A program made the position numbers and the translations under genes. From Gyromitra esculenta (lineage: Eukaryota; Ascomycota; Pezizomycetes; Pezizales; Discinaceae), in contig JBCAML010000021.1 in assembly GCA_038503075.1 (NCBI GenBank), positions 1,411,266 through 1,475,265 on the forward strand: a DNA stretch of 64,000 bases. Reading direction: 5' to 3'. Shown piece after piece: positions 34,001 to 45,617 of the stretch. How positions within the stretch are numbered: the stretch's first letter is position 1; every line of letters starts with the position of its first letter. The notes beneath the pieces are model-generated. The model searched no databases. It was not told the origin of the DNA and saw nothing but the letters and a program-made list of their open reading frames with translations.

Positions 34001-34009
34001 TAGCAACGG

Positions 34010-34556
34010 AGAACAGGGTTTGCGCTGTGGTTCAATAAGCTGATGGATTCAAATTTGTGAATAAAATTAACTAAAGAGTCAAATAAGTTCCAATACTAGA
34101 CTTTAAGTGAACTGGACAGAAAAAACGCAGAAAAGCATTGTGTTCACAGTATTTCACTGTCAGAAATTGTCATGTTCCCAGGATTACCGGTGTACAGTAG
34201 CAGTCGTTTGATAGGGCGACAGCTACAACGCAACGCCCAGAAATATGGGCAATTTCTCCATGCACACTATGAAGTTCTGATATAGGAATAAGATAAATAG
34301 GTAGAAATACAGAAAACATGTCTCTATTCCATGTGTTTTTCTGAACTCTGTCATGAGCGTGGAGAAATTCCCCCTATTGTTAGGGCGTAGCTTTGTTGTC
34401 TCCTCCTTAAACGACCACGACTGTATATCTCAGATATTCCAGGGCCAGGTGACTTGATTTTAGGAAGATATGATAGACATGCTGTCACTAAGACAATTCA
34501 ACCTCATGCTCTCCGTTATCACCTACTTTCCGTTACTCCCTAAGCAACTGTACTGA
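34010..34556. repeat. Duplicated block, copy 1 (longer form)
   Basis: 34010-34196 and 34424-34556 align with 57390-57680. Shared stretches include GCGCTGTGGTTC, GAACTGGACA/TAACTGGACA, CATTGTGTTCACA and ATCTCAGATATTCCAGGG. The middle 34197-34424 is missing from the other copy, with TGTA at the break. That middle part is a diverged copy of minus-strand sequence at about 30490-30720. Confidence 0.75.
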
Positions 34557-35290
34557 ATGGACGAGACCTCGTTTTCGATCCTAAATGCCGAAAAGCCGCT
34601 CCCCGTAGTTGGAGTACAAATATTTCATTTTTTTCTGCTGATAAATCAGATATTTGCTTTACAGAAAGATGTATGTCAAGGTAGCCATATGTACGCCCAT
34701 AGCATGATCAATAGCACTATGCGCGTGAGAAATCATGTCGTCGAATCTGGCTGATACCTGATAGGCCTAGCTATAGCTATATAGGCATTCAACTCAGTGA
34801 TATGTGCTGATTATCCGGTTGCGTGGTACTCGTGGAGCTCAGCAACGTGAATATCTTGAACAAGGCGTACCTGGCTATGTCTCAACTCTGTCTAAAACTG
34901 CCAACTCACCCCCAAGCGTGTGACAGCTGAAAGATTTCTCACGAATTCTTTCTGCGCACACCTGCAATCCGAAAGATGGAAACATCTGCAGCATGTATAC
35001 ACATGTTGGCATTTAGTAATCGTATTTCAGTTTTAAAAGCAGCAGCAGAGAATGCTTGGTGGAGCCAAGATACATGTATTCTGATGCGCATCCTACTGTC
35101 TAAGACCTGCGCGCTTTCTTCATAAAAAGAAAATCAAAGAGTCGGAGAGGTACCCTACGTGTTGGCAATTGCCAGCCATAAGGAGAATGCTTCTGCTTCT
35201 AACTGGTAGGACTTTGGCTTTAATTTTCCGGTGTTGGATGCTTCGCCACCCGAGCAGTATTGTAATCCTACACCAGATATAGAGTTGAGC

Positions 35291-35420
35291 GTGCTCGGAA
35301 CAGGCATGAAGAACCCGGGAATGTAAAATCTTTTGATTTGCTCTCTTTAGTCACACTGTTGAGTTGATTGGCCAAATTCTACTTGTATTTTCGGGTTCTT
35401 CATGCCTGCCCCGAACAGAG
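35291..35420. mobile_element. Small foldback (MITE-like), copy B
   Basis: About 130 bp. The arms share CAGGCATGAAGAACCCG in inverted orientation (35300-35318 and 35391-35408), with TCGG further out. It resembles copies A and C in arm layout. Confidence 0.6.
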
Positions 35421-36192
35421 TACTCGCCGATCTACGATCACATTATGACCACCAGATTGCGGCTGATAGCAGGTTAACTAGTTTGGTGCTCACTGCGCAC
35501 AATAGGACATTTCACTTCTTCGATATCTTGGCCAGTAGAAATTTGGATAACTCAAGTGAATTGCTAATCCGTAATTCCTCCTTTGGTAGCTAGCGGGTCA
35601 CGCTGTTGGTGAGATATTCGGCCTTACCCCGCTCTGCAGTGTGAGGGTAGAGTTTAGATCTCAGCTTCTGACAGGGGATAAGTTTTTGGCATTAAAAATC
35701 ACGCACAGGCAACAGGTACTGACTGGCAAGGAGTATTTGGGTCCTCTTCCTTACCACAAGCGTGCCAGGTTGGGGATGCAACAGTAGGGATCTCTGACGA
35801 CGTCTGTTTTACTCTTAAATGCTCTTTCTTCCCCAAGGTCGACTTTATTGTTATAGGCTATTATAGGCCAACCACGCAGACGTCTTCTTAGCTGGTAATT
35901 CTAATAGAAACCCCTTCTTTTCTTTTGGCCGGTTCAATCTATCGATCTGGCATTCTTGACACTGGCAACAGGTTGTCTCGAACAGTAGTCTCGGGAGTCC
36001 AAAATGTCTGCAAACCCTCTTTGTGTGGACTTGTGGCATAAACTAACTGCTAAAGGTTCGAACAGTAAAACAGCTTGCTATTTGTCCCTCTCGACATCTC
36101 CAACCCCCAGAGAGAGTGAATTCTCTTGTAGTCATCATCCTACTCGACTTCGACGAGTACTTGACGCGTGCTACTCAGATTAGACGCCTAGC

Positions 36193-37881
36193 ATGAATTT
36201 TGAAGAACCCAACAGCGGCACGAGTCCTGGGAAACTCTGCTTTACCATCCTCAATGAAAACGAAAGCGAACTGAAAAATATCGGCAACGAGAACCCGAGA
36301 TCAAAACTTGTCCCGTTTAGATGCATCGAAATCGAAACCGGAACGCTGAAGGAATTCGGAGGGCTCCATCCGAAGAGGTATGGCGCTCTTTCGCACGTGT
36401 GGTACGGCGAAGAATACCCGGAAGTCACCTGGGAAAAACTCAAGGACACTTCCATCAGTGAGCTGCTCGGATACCTTGACGAGCTGAATACGACGGTTGG
36501 CGAACTCTACCACGCCTTGGAAGAGCTCCCGAACGATGGGAGCGCGACGGAGTGGAGGTTGTCGACCAAGGTTGAAAAGCTATTCGGGATCATCGAAAAG
36601 AAATTCATGATCCAGTTCCGGAAGACCAAGGCTGAGGGAAAGATCGAGAAGAAGGTGGTTAAAAATCTGTTACAGAAGATCACAAAGGAGATAATGATCA
36701 AGAAGTCGGTACAGAAGGTTTCGAAAGCACTGGAGGCAGCGGCAGATTTGGGGTTGGAATATCTATGGGTGGATACTTGCTGCATGAACAAGTCCAACAG
36801 CACCGAGCTGATGGAGTCGATCGCCTGCATGGGAGACTGGTACGCAAACGCTGATGTTTGTTTGGTGTATCTCGCCGACACTTCCGAAACCTCTTTCTCC
36901 GATCTCGTCGCCCAAGGGCAGATTTCCGAAGTCCAGAAACCCTTGGAATGGTCTACCAGAGGCTGGACACTGCAAGAAATCGCCATGTGCAAGCGTGCGG
37001 AGTTTTATAATAGGGAGTGGGTCAATCTGAGACGTGGCGACTGCAGCGATTACGAAATCCACGAGATTTGCAACGTGCCTCGCGAGCTATACTGCACTGG
37101 CGGTGCCTGGCTCGACTTACCAGCGGCGTACGTGATGCACTACGCGGGGACGAGGAAGACCACCAGAGGAGAAGATCAAGCTTATTCGTTAATGGGAATC
37201 CTGGGAGTCAAGATGCCCATCCTGTACGGAGAGGGCGAAGAAGTCGCCATCTCCCGGCTGATTGACGAGGTGATCCAATCCAAGGGCGATGTGTCCGTCT
37301 TCAACTGGACCGGCATAGATTCGGGAAGCAAGAGGTTGGGCAAATCCATGTATCCTATACGCCTAGGAGCCTTCTCCAAATGCTCGCCGAAATTGGTGAT
37401 ATCGACGGTCCCGGTCACTATGAGCAACGCGGGCGTCAGCACGATCTTTGAGATACTGCCGATTTACCCCGTCTTCGAGACTCTCAACTATCCACGGGGA
37501 TTGGCCGGGTTGCTCGAGGAAGTCGGGAAGCACTATCAAAGCATCGAATGCGAGGTGTCATGTAAGGGTATGCTTCTTTGGGATACATGGGAACGCCCGG
37601 ACCCTTTCAAGATACGCTGCCCGTTACCCATCCTCAAGCGCGAGGCAGAGTACGTAAGAAAAGCTGATCGCCCTCGCCTGGAAAACGAAGATCCGGGAAC
37701 GCTGCCGGGAACTTGGGTACTCGCAAGGACCCTGGGGTCGGAGAAAGAAAACTGGTTCCTATGTCTGCTAGAGTTGGCCATGGGGTGGGGATATGTTGGA
37801 TGGAGGATACCATCTGAAGAATTTCAAATCAAGGAACGAATAATTCACCCAGATCATAAGATACAGATATGTGTACGTTAA
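36193..37881 (+). CDS. HET (heterokaryon incompatibility) domain protein
   Basis: An intact single-exon gene of 562 residues. The HET domain shows its three blocks: YGALSHVW at 63-70, the conserved EYLWVDTCCMNKSNSTEL at about 189-206, and STRGWTLQEI at about 254-263, followed by RKTTRGEDQAYSLMGILGVK and PILYGEGEEVAISRL. HET proteins trigger cell death after fusion of unlike hyphae. Between blocks 1 and 2 this protein carries an insert of about 100 residues that is rich in Lys/Glu and probably helical (about 85-180). The C-terminal 190 residues carry no motif I know and probably set specificity. There is no intron and no lesion. Start: ATG after GCCTAGC, with hydrophilic N-terminus. The gene is isolated; no partner gene is recognised nearby. 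Confidence 0.92.
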   Translation: MNFEEPNSGTSPGKLCFTILNENESELKNIGNENPRSKLVPFRCIEIETGTLKEFGGLHPKRYGALSHVWYGEEYPEVTWEKLKDTSISELLGYLDELNTTVGELYHALEELPNDGSATEWRLSTKVEKLFGIIEKKFMIQFRKTKAEGKIEKKVVKNLLQKITKEIMIKKSVQKVSKALEAAADLGLEYLWVDTCCMNKSNSTELMESIACMGDWYANADVCLVYLADTSETSFSDLVAQGQISEVQKPLEWSTRGWTLQEIAMCKRAEFYNREWVNLRRGDCSDYEIHEICNVPRELYCTGGAWLDLPAAYVMHYAGTRKTTRGEDQAYSLMGILGVKMPILYGEGEEVAISRLIDEVIQSKGDVSVFNWTGIDSGSKRLGKSMYPIRLGAFSKCSPKLVISTVPVTMSNAGVSTIFEILPIYPVFETLNYPRGLAGLLEEVGKHYQSIECEVSCKGMLLWDTWERPDPFKIRCPLPILKREAEYVRKADRPRLENEDPGTLPGTWVLARTLGSEKENWFLCLLELAMGWGYVGWRIPSEEFQIKERIIHPDHKIQICVR

Positions 37882-39134
37882 TGATGATTTGAACGAGTTG
37901 GAAGTTCGAGGGAAGAGTTCTAAATCCTTGGAATCGAGACCTAGAGGTTGGGGGTTTTTTCCCCCTCGTCTATGCTCTCACCCGCAGAAAGCTCCGTTTG
38001 TTTCTTCTTTCATCGTATCTCTGTTTCAAACATTTCTCCTAATATTCTTTATATTTATCAGAGTCATTGTGTAATGGATGCAGTGCATAGGGAATTTGGT
38101 CTTAGTTAAGGGGGTTAAAAAGGCTGCTCCCAAGACAAAGAAACGGGTTAATTTAGTCCCTTGTACATGTAGATATCCACACACATCAACAACACCCACC
38201 ACCTAATAGTGGCAGTGGCGGTAGCAGTGAAATATGGTAGAATGGGGCTCTTTTTTCTGAGCAAGGCACATTGCGTACACTCGGGTCAGGGAAGAAATTT
38301 GGAAAAACAAGGGATATCCCTGCGGCGAATGGGAATCCTACAATTCTTGACTTCAAGCTCTTCTGTTTTTTCCAAACTTCTTCCCTGACCCGAGTACGTA
38401 CCGCCAATTTCTACTAGGGAGATCTAGACGGGCTCTTGCTAGCAGCGTAGAGGTACTCTAGCTTAGCGGCCGCGGGTATTTTGTTTCTGTAGCCACTAGA
38501 AAGAGCTGGCCTCTCTAAATGGAATTGAACAGAAGTTTTAATATCCAATTGATCACCCATGAGGATGCTATAGAACCACAGCGATGTTTCCTATCCTGAA
38601 GTGCTAATCTGGCCTAGAAAGAACTATCGCGGGTGTTACTTAGGCTTATAGACATGTAGCATGCAGTACTGGTTGTGGCTACATATGTAGAATACAGTTT
38701 TCCCTGCCTCAACAAGCTGACCTCTCAGCGGCTACCTTTTGCCCTTTTTTCGATTGGCCTTCTTTTTTCTCTCCCACCAATTCCCGCTAAGAGGAATTCG
38801 CGTTGAGGCGGGATAAACTGAAGTTGTGATCAGGCAGTATATGTATGTTTTCTGCTTGGGGGTGCGCCAAGGCCGGGTGACAGGCTTGGCTGCCCGCTCG
38901 ACAGCCCACCCGAAAAATCGGCCGGGTAACTTTCTTGTCTCGTCCCCAGCCACTCCATTTCTGCTCCACAACCCAACCACCACCAACTAACCTCCCTGTA
39001 ACCCAACAATGGCCCCTCTCACCCCCCCAGTGCGGTACCTCACCTCTCTTCGCACTCGCTCACCGGCCTTCTTTAGCTCTCCGCTCCTCTATGAACCTTA
39101 CGAGCCAGCTTTCTCTCTATGCTCACCTTGAAGC
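37882..39134. other. Intergenic, no gene recognised
   Basis: Contains the foldback at 38280-38394. CT-rich sequence at 38950-39100 probably belongs to the promoter and leader of the gene starting at 39135. Confidence 0.45.
38280..38394. mobile_element. Small foldback (MITE-like), copy D
   Basis: 115 bp with inverted ends of about 28 bases (CTCGGGTCAGGGAAGAA outermost, then a T/A-rich part, 1-2 mismatches). TA follows the right end; the left flank reads TACA. Outer bases match copies A-C but the inner arm differs, so it may be a separate family. Confidence 0.6.
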
Positions 39135-41556
39135 ATGATCGATCCATTTTTCGAACGTGCCCCCGCGAAATGGAACATCGCTGATTTCACACGCGTCTTT
39201 TTGGAGAACTCGCCCGATCAGCGGCCAACCTTCAACAGCTTGACAAGTGTGTGGACTAATTCGATAGACGCCATCTACCGCGACAGTGCGCAAACGAAAA
39301 ACAGACGCGATAAGGCAAAGTCGCTCCGTGAGCAATGGGACACGGTATGTGGATGGCCTTTTTCTTTGTTGGCAACCTGTTTACTACGCGTGGCGTGGCC
39401 AGGATTCTCCTGGTCATTCAAAGCCTTATGGCTGAGCCGCAACACCGGCGCTAGGGACTTGGATGACTTTGCTTGTTCGTCAGATGATGCCTTTGGTTTT
39501 CTGACGGCTTGCTCCGTTGTCCGAGGTACAAGGCCAGCAATGGGTGACCCAGCGCCGGTCCCACTGGGGGCATCAGATGTCCTTCCCGGTTATCTGGTGC
39601 TCAAGGCGGGCTGCTCGATGCTGATGGCCCTTTGCCGGATGCTGGAGGCCGCCAGCCGACCTGGTGGGGCTGTTATTCCCGCTAATATTTTTGGTGTCTT
39701 GGTAGGATCGGCACAGGAAGGTTTCGCAGCACAAGTTGGCTAAAAAGGCTTATATGGATTTCGAAAAGACACGTCCTCATTCCACGATTATCGGGCTAAT
39801 CAATCACGGACACATCGCTGGCAATGTCCAGACTCTCTGCACGGAAGCGAGGTGATCTCATGCGATGTACTGCTGGTGAAGTTGGATGACTGTATACTTA
39901 TTGTGGACAGTGCGGAGGTGACAAGGGATTTTTCTTTAGCGGAAGATGCGCAGGACGAAACGAGGAAGAAGAGGAGCTTGAAGTAACCTCACTACCAATA
40001 TTTTGCTGGGGGATTTCATGTTTATTTATTCTATGTGAATAGTGAGCAAGATGCCACGGATTCTTCATCAGAGGACAGTGAACAAGACAAGCGAGAGAAG
40101 AAGAAGAAGAAGAAGCAGAAGAAGAGGCAAAAAGAGAGGAACGCAAGGTAATCTAGCTACCGATTTTATTACTGCAAAGGGTCACATTCGCTTATGGATA
40201 TTTTCAGCATTGAAGAAGACTCTAAATGTCAGTTTCTGGCATGCTTCAAAGCTATGTACAACAGTATGGTCGCAGGAAAGAAATGGATACTTGGAAGTGG
40301 AAGGGCTGTGGAAGACATCATCTATTCATATGCTAGTCTCTTGGATAAACAGATAGTAGCGCACTTATTTATCCTCGACCCTGAGGATTCTTCGTTGGAA
40401 AAGTTTTTCACGAAACCGGAGTGGTTGGAGGTAATTGCTCATCTTGAAGCTCGCCACAAAGCCCTTCGAGGTATCCCGACACCCGAATGCTTAGATTGGA
40501 TTACAAATGAAGTTGGTTGGCAATGCAGTTTTCATCCTTCGCATTTATCTTGGTGCTGGTTCTCATTGATATCAAAAAACAGGTGACGACGACCAAGCAG
40601 CTACGCGAGATTCTATACAACTCCAAATTACAGCAAGGTCTCGATGAAGAATGGGTCTATGATGTGTATCGCCAGTTGTGAGTCTTTCGTGGTTGTAATT
40701 GGTACTTATCACGTAGAGGCTTACTCGTGTCGGACATAGCCTGTTTCTCCTGGAGCATCCGGACAAACCGCTGACACGAAACAATTGCGAAAACTGGCTT
40801 GAGATTTTCGTCATCGGCCCACTTGTCCACCGCTGTCTGATGTCTGTGGAGGGAATCATGTTCCGATGGTATTTCGCCCATGATCCTACCCTATCATTTT
40901 CACCCCTTGATCTTTTAATCTTTCTGTAGCAAGGAGGCACCCTCTGTAGCCACCAGAAGGATAAACAACAAAAACCGGACCGAGACGGGAGAAGGAAACT
41001 ATCTACTTCCCGGCCCACGCCTCGATGGCATATTTAGATTGATCTCACCTGACTTCGAGTTTGGTGCTTGTGAAGTGGGAAAAGACGACAAAGGCCCGGA
41101 AGACACTAAACGAATCGATGACTTTAGGAAACTGGTCGTGACCCTCAGCCATATGTTACTCCGACTTCATCGGGAACTAGACGTGACCTGCGTGGAGGAA
41201 CTGCAGGTGGTGGGATTTATGTGCTCGGGTAAATTATACCGAGGCCATTGTATCTAGAATGATTTATACTGAGTACTGACTCTTCTCTGGCCCCCAGGAC
41301 TGACCTTGCAGCCACTTCGAATGTACAGTCCGAATGGATATGTGTGTCTTCTCGAACGAGACCGTACCCTCCGGATCCCCGCCAATGCCATGCGTTTAAG
41401 GGAGATTGCTCCGTTGCTCAAGTCGATATGGCTATTGAAAGTAAGTGCTTTGATGTTTTTCGTGATGAGAACACATTGCTCACCGAATTTTTTTAGAAAA
41501 CTATGAGTGATAGTGTGGCTCTTGTCCTAGACTCCGACGCAAAAAGCACCCAGTAG
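39135..41556 (+). CDS. Uncharacterised 10-exon protein with a possible PD-(D/E)XK-like C-terminal domain
   Basis: Exons: 39135-39344, 39706-39851, 39911-39982, 40043-40147, 40208-40511, 40583-40677, 40740-40868, 40930-41228, 41298-41440 and 41497-41556. All junctions are GT-AG and phase-consistent, giving 520 residues ending DAKSTQ. The N-terminal region reads FFERAPAKWNIADFTRVFLE. Exon 4 is a nuclear-signal-like acidic/basic stretch (SSSEDSEQDKREKKKKKKQK). A helical middle follows, then RLDGIFRLISPDFEFGACEV-GK and KLQVVGF-like text (EELQVVGFMCSGLTLQPLRM, SPNGYVCLLERD). I recall similar text in large unnamed fungal families. The D(x)nE-x3-E-V-G-K pattern resembles a nuclease-fold active site, which is only inference. 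The first intron (361 nt) has no stop in frame, so exon 1 could also be read longer. Confidence 0.68.
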
Positions 41557-43113
41557 ACTGAAGGTGGAATCATACTGTTTGTATTTTTCATCTCTGCCAA
41601 AACTGTATACGTAAAGAAACGAAGTTACTATCACGCAAAACTCTGTTCATCATTCACTTTGTTTGAATAATTTGCTTAGCTTCGCGATAGTGCCGAGGAA
41701 AGGCTAAGTGTGTATCTAGAGTAACGCCTTTTGAATCAAATCTTCGGTGATTAGTGAATTGGATAGTATTTGAGTTTGCTTCTAAAGGTTTGATGAGACC
41801 AGGGGATCTCGTAACTCTCAGGAGTGAAATTTGGTACTGATTGAACAAGATACTCACTCCCTTGATATCCATCAAACAAGACATACCATACCCTACTCCC
41901 CTCGATGTGTGGCTGCGAGGGGCTCCGAGTCTTCCAGATTTTGTATGGGCGCACAATGTCAAGTGTCTTGGCTATGGGAAGACCAGAAGTCTAATATTTC
42001 ACGAACTTGCACCATAGCAGTAAAAGCGCTGCCGAGTGGGCTTGACGGATACACAGAAACATGCTATTATATCACCGTTTCATTCTATCATATTGATTTA
42101 TTTCCATCCCAGTTGTATCCATCCTTCTCGTTTGGTACCTGGCTTCCGCCGTCACCCGGACCTTGCTACGTGTATCAACTTCAACTACGTGGATCCTCTA
42201 AGCCTTGGATGAATGCGGGGGGTTGAAGCTATAGGTAAACCGAGCATAGGGCTAAACCACGTAAACAGGATTAGGATTCCTCTGCTTTGTTCCTCAGGTT
42301 GTGTATCACTAAGTGACTGATGGTATTGCTTTGATGATCATGAACATCAATTTTCTGATACGAATTTTATAAGACCTAGACTGAATCTTTTTTGCGTGAG
42401 AATTGTCAGCCACCCAACGAAGTGAAATAGCGGAACTTGTGAGAGCACTTAAGTTTAGGAATTTCATATATTTGTTATTTTTCTAAGATTTGTGGTGATC
42501 TTGACGGTCAAGCTCAGCTTTGTCCCTATCTCCTCGCTAATGTATGTCCTTCCAGCGAACATTCTATGGCATCTCGAACGAGAACGCCGGAGAATCTTCC
42601 TTCTGCTCCTTAACATTATGGAAAACAATTGCCATTTCTCGGCCTTCGGAATGATATCTCATCATTTATTCTAGATTGACGATGTAATACATGTTAAATG
42701 AAACTACGGAACTCATTCAATGGGTCTCATGGCCTTTAAAAGCATGAGCCAAAATAAAGCTATCCCCGGCAGATCGCTCCGGAGATAGCTTGGGTAAACC
42801 TAGCACGGCTTATGTTCCCGTGTGTAGGACTAAGTACTCTATACCATGAGCTGTTCAATGATCTGCGTGCATGTGCGACTGCAGTCGGGATAATACCAGC
42901 CGCCTCGGTTTAAATATATGCGTGGTTCTGAGAAGTTTACTCTTTGGTATGTTAACCTGTGTTCCACGGTTTCACGAAAACTTAAATTGTACTACACCCC
43001 TAGAAATCGAAATAAATACTGCTAGGGTTAGGGCTCAGTACTATATAAAGTGTTTCATCCCCAGCTTGTTAAAGATGTAGATATCAGTAAATCGTATCGC
43101 ATTAGCTACGGAG
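41557..43113. other. Intergenic, no gene recognised
   Basis: Open frames on both strands around 41.65-42.23 kb overlap and lack motifs. A CTATATAAAG box near the right end belongs to the AA9 gene. Confidence 0.45.
43041..43050 (+). promoter_or_regulatory. TATA box of the AA9 gene
   Basis: CTATATAAAG lies 64 bases before the ATG at 43114. This is a good core promoter match, and the only box of this kind in the last few hundred bases. Confidence 0.6.
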
Positions 43114-44093
43114 ATGCAGCTTCCAGCCATTTTCATAGTGATAAGCTCCATCGTGAGCCTCGGCGCCGGACATGGCTTTGTCCAGCAACTGAAGGTTGGA
43201 AACGAGTACATCCCAACATGGAACCCGTACAAAGATCCCCAGAAGAAAATTGAACGGATCACCCGGAAATTCGACGACAATGGCCCTGTTACGGACGGCG
43301 GGTATACTGTGAGTGACTCTTACTTCTTTATATACTAGACCAGACTAGTTCTTTCAACTGTGTTTCTTGAACTTACAAGTGATAGGGACCCAACATCACT
43401 TGCAACACAGGAGGGAACATACCATCAAACCTTACAACTCCTGTCCCAGCAGGTTCGGAGGTTACGTTTCTGTGGACCGAATGGGCTTCTGATCATCCCG
43501 GTCCAATCATGACCTACATGGCAAAGTGTCCTGGGAAATGTTCAGCTTTTAAAGGAGATACCGGAAATGTTTGGTTCAAAATTCATCAGGAGGGCTATAA
43601 TGCTTCCTATACAGTACCTTGGGCATCGAAGCGCTTGTATACGCAAAATAGGTATGGTCGGTGTCATATCTTCTAGAATCAAAGGTGTATTAATCCTTGG
43701 TTAGCACATGGACTGTAAAGATCCCGAAATCTATATCCAGCGGCGAATACATTTTGCGGCATGAAATTCTCGGCCTGCAACGTGCCGCCTCATCTGGTCT
43801 CGCACAGTTCTATCCAGGCTGCCATCAGGTTACAATCACTGGCGGCGGGTCGGCCAATCCCACTGGTGTTGCGCTTCCAGGTGCTTATGCGTTGAACGAT
43901 CCTGGTGTAAGAACTATTCGAATGAACTGGTTTTACGTGCATATCACTAACCGTACCTAGATTCTGCTTGAATATCGAGATATCTCAGCTACAAATCCAT
44001 ACACTCCTCCAGGTAATCACTTATCGATCGTTGGATTGCAGATTTGAGTTTTCTAACGCTGGTACAGGTGGCCCTGTATACAAAGATTCGTAG
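43114..44093 (+). CDS. AA9 lytic polysaccharide monooxygenase (GH61), secreted
   Basis: A copper enzyme that breaks glycosidic bonds in cellulose or xyloglucan by oxidation, acting outside the cell on plant walls. Exons: 43114-43308, 43386-43651, 43705-43906, 43961-44012 and 44068-44093; all splice phases agree, giving 246 residues. A 19-residue signal peptide (MQLPAIFIVISSIVSLGAG) ends right before His20, the N-terminal copper-binding His of the mature protein. The second copper ligand is His102 in WASDHPGP. The conserved His173, Gln188 and axial Tyr190 are in RHEILGLQRA...AQFYPGCHQV. Cys71 and Cys193 probably form the usual disulfide. The family end GAYALNDPGILLEYRD...NPYTPPGGPV is present. 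There is no CBM1 domain. The length is typical for the family and no lesion is visible. The ATG is confirmed by the signal peptide. Confidence 0.95.
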
Positions 44094-45617
44094 ACAAATG
44101 GTCTGGAGGATATACAAGTACATGACATCTTTGGCTGTTGTTGTCTTCTCGACATGTCTGTCTATCCACTGTCGGGTTACTGCTTTTTGTGTCGTGGAAG
44201 AGCGTTGGCGGTGTTTAGCTTGTAGACCTAGAATTAAAACTAAACCGTCTAGCTCCATATCGTGATATCCTATATGAGTTACGAAAGCTGAGAGAGCAGA
44301 CGAATGATCTTGTAGTGCGGTAGTCTCTCGCCAGAGATTAAAAATTCTAAACATGATTCAAACACTGAAGCGGTTAAATAAAACCTCAAAACCGATACAT
44401 AAACACTAACTGGTACTGATTTCTTGATACTGCTCAGGGGGTTATGGCGATAAATTTACCTCCCTCAGGACATTCCGTATGGCCTTGTCCCAGTTGACAC
44501 CCATTGTACATAGTTACTACAAAATACTGCTTCCAGCGCGCCTGAAGTTTCTGATCGCAGGTATATGTATTACAGGCACTTAGATATAGTTTGTTGCCCT
44601 AGCGAGGATTCATGTCATCGACCCAAGGATTACAGTGGGCTGTACTACTGAAATATCTCAAGAAGGAACAAGCGAAAGGTACTTGGCTAGTGTTTCATAG
44701 AGCTATTAATTCACTCATCTACCTTTTGTCATCATCTCACTTGAGCTTGGGAGAATATTCATCGAGGAATAATAGAAAGTCAATAATATTTTGCGTTCGT
44801 GTCATTAATGTCAAAGTATCGATTACAGGTTACACGACTTCTGTGGTCTTCGCTGTCAACGGGAATCGGAGTATAAAATAATTTCAATATCAAGATTGTC
44901 ACTACCGGAAGTACCATTATATTTCTGTTGTAAATAGGTGTGAATTCCACAAGAAGTAACTTAATCGCTAGCTAGCTGAGACAACCATCCTCCTCTCTAG
45001 AACAAACCTTCCCGAAGTAGCTCATAGCGGATCTTTGGTTAAACCCTAGCCCTAATTCTCTCGAGTGATTTTCTATGTTCTTGAAACTAAACGTTTTTCT
45101 TACTACATTTCGTACTTACAAACTGATTCAGTGCCTAGGTTACAGAGGCTTATCATGTTTTCTGGTAGAAATAACGCCTAATGATGGCAAACTCGAAGTA
45201 TTGGAGCGAGATATGAATTTGTTATATTATCGATACTATAGAAGCTTTGAAAGATAGGATGCCCAGCATTGCGGAAATGCCGTTTGCTAAGGGAGCAGAA
45301 GATGTGAAAAGCTTGGGGGAATGTTTAGTGCTTGTTTCTGTTTATGTTCTTTAAGAGCACTATCCCATAGACTGTTAAAAAATGCTGACCCCCCTGTATA
45401 GCTATGGCTCAACTCTGAGTCAACTGAAATCTACCCAATAAAAGCGACTCCTCGACAGGGGTGTCAGCTTTAACAGTCTGTGGGGTAACTTCTAGGTTGC
45501 ATGTGCCGAATGAAATAATAATAAATAAATAAGTAAGCCTTGAAGGACAAATAAGGAATGAAGATATGAAGAGATATCCCCCGCAGGCCGGGTTGCTTGA
45601 ACAAGCCACTCTTATCT
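44094..45617. other. Intergenic, no gene recognised
   Basis: Nothing supported. A short minus-strand reading around 44440-44520 (NGCQLGQGHTECPEGG) looks faintly protein-like but has no partner exons. Confidence 0.4.

Larger units (their letters stand above)
32561..36192. other. Intergenic, repeat-rich, no firmly supported gene
   Basis: 32.6-33.27 kb has an open minus-strand frame of 202 codons, very rich in Arg/Lys in its middle and mirrored by a Pro/Gly/Ser-rich plus-strand frame. I cannot choose a frame and make no call. 33.9-34.0 and 35.3-35.4 kb hold foldback elements. 34.0-34.56 kb is a duplicated block. The remaining bases show nothing beyond AT-rich sequence. Confidence 0.4.

Noticed and set aside
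39900..40140. A tandem AGA/GAA microsatellite as non-coding repeat
   Set aside because: It falls in a phased exon and encodes a Lys-rich stretch, so I kept it as part of the 10-exon gene.
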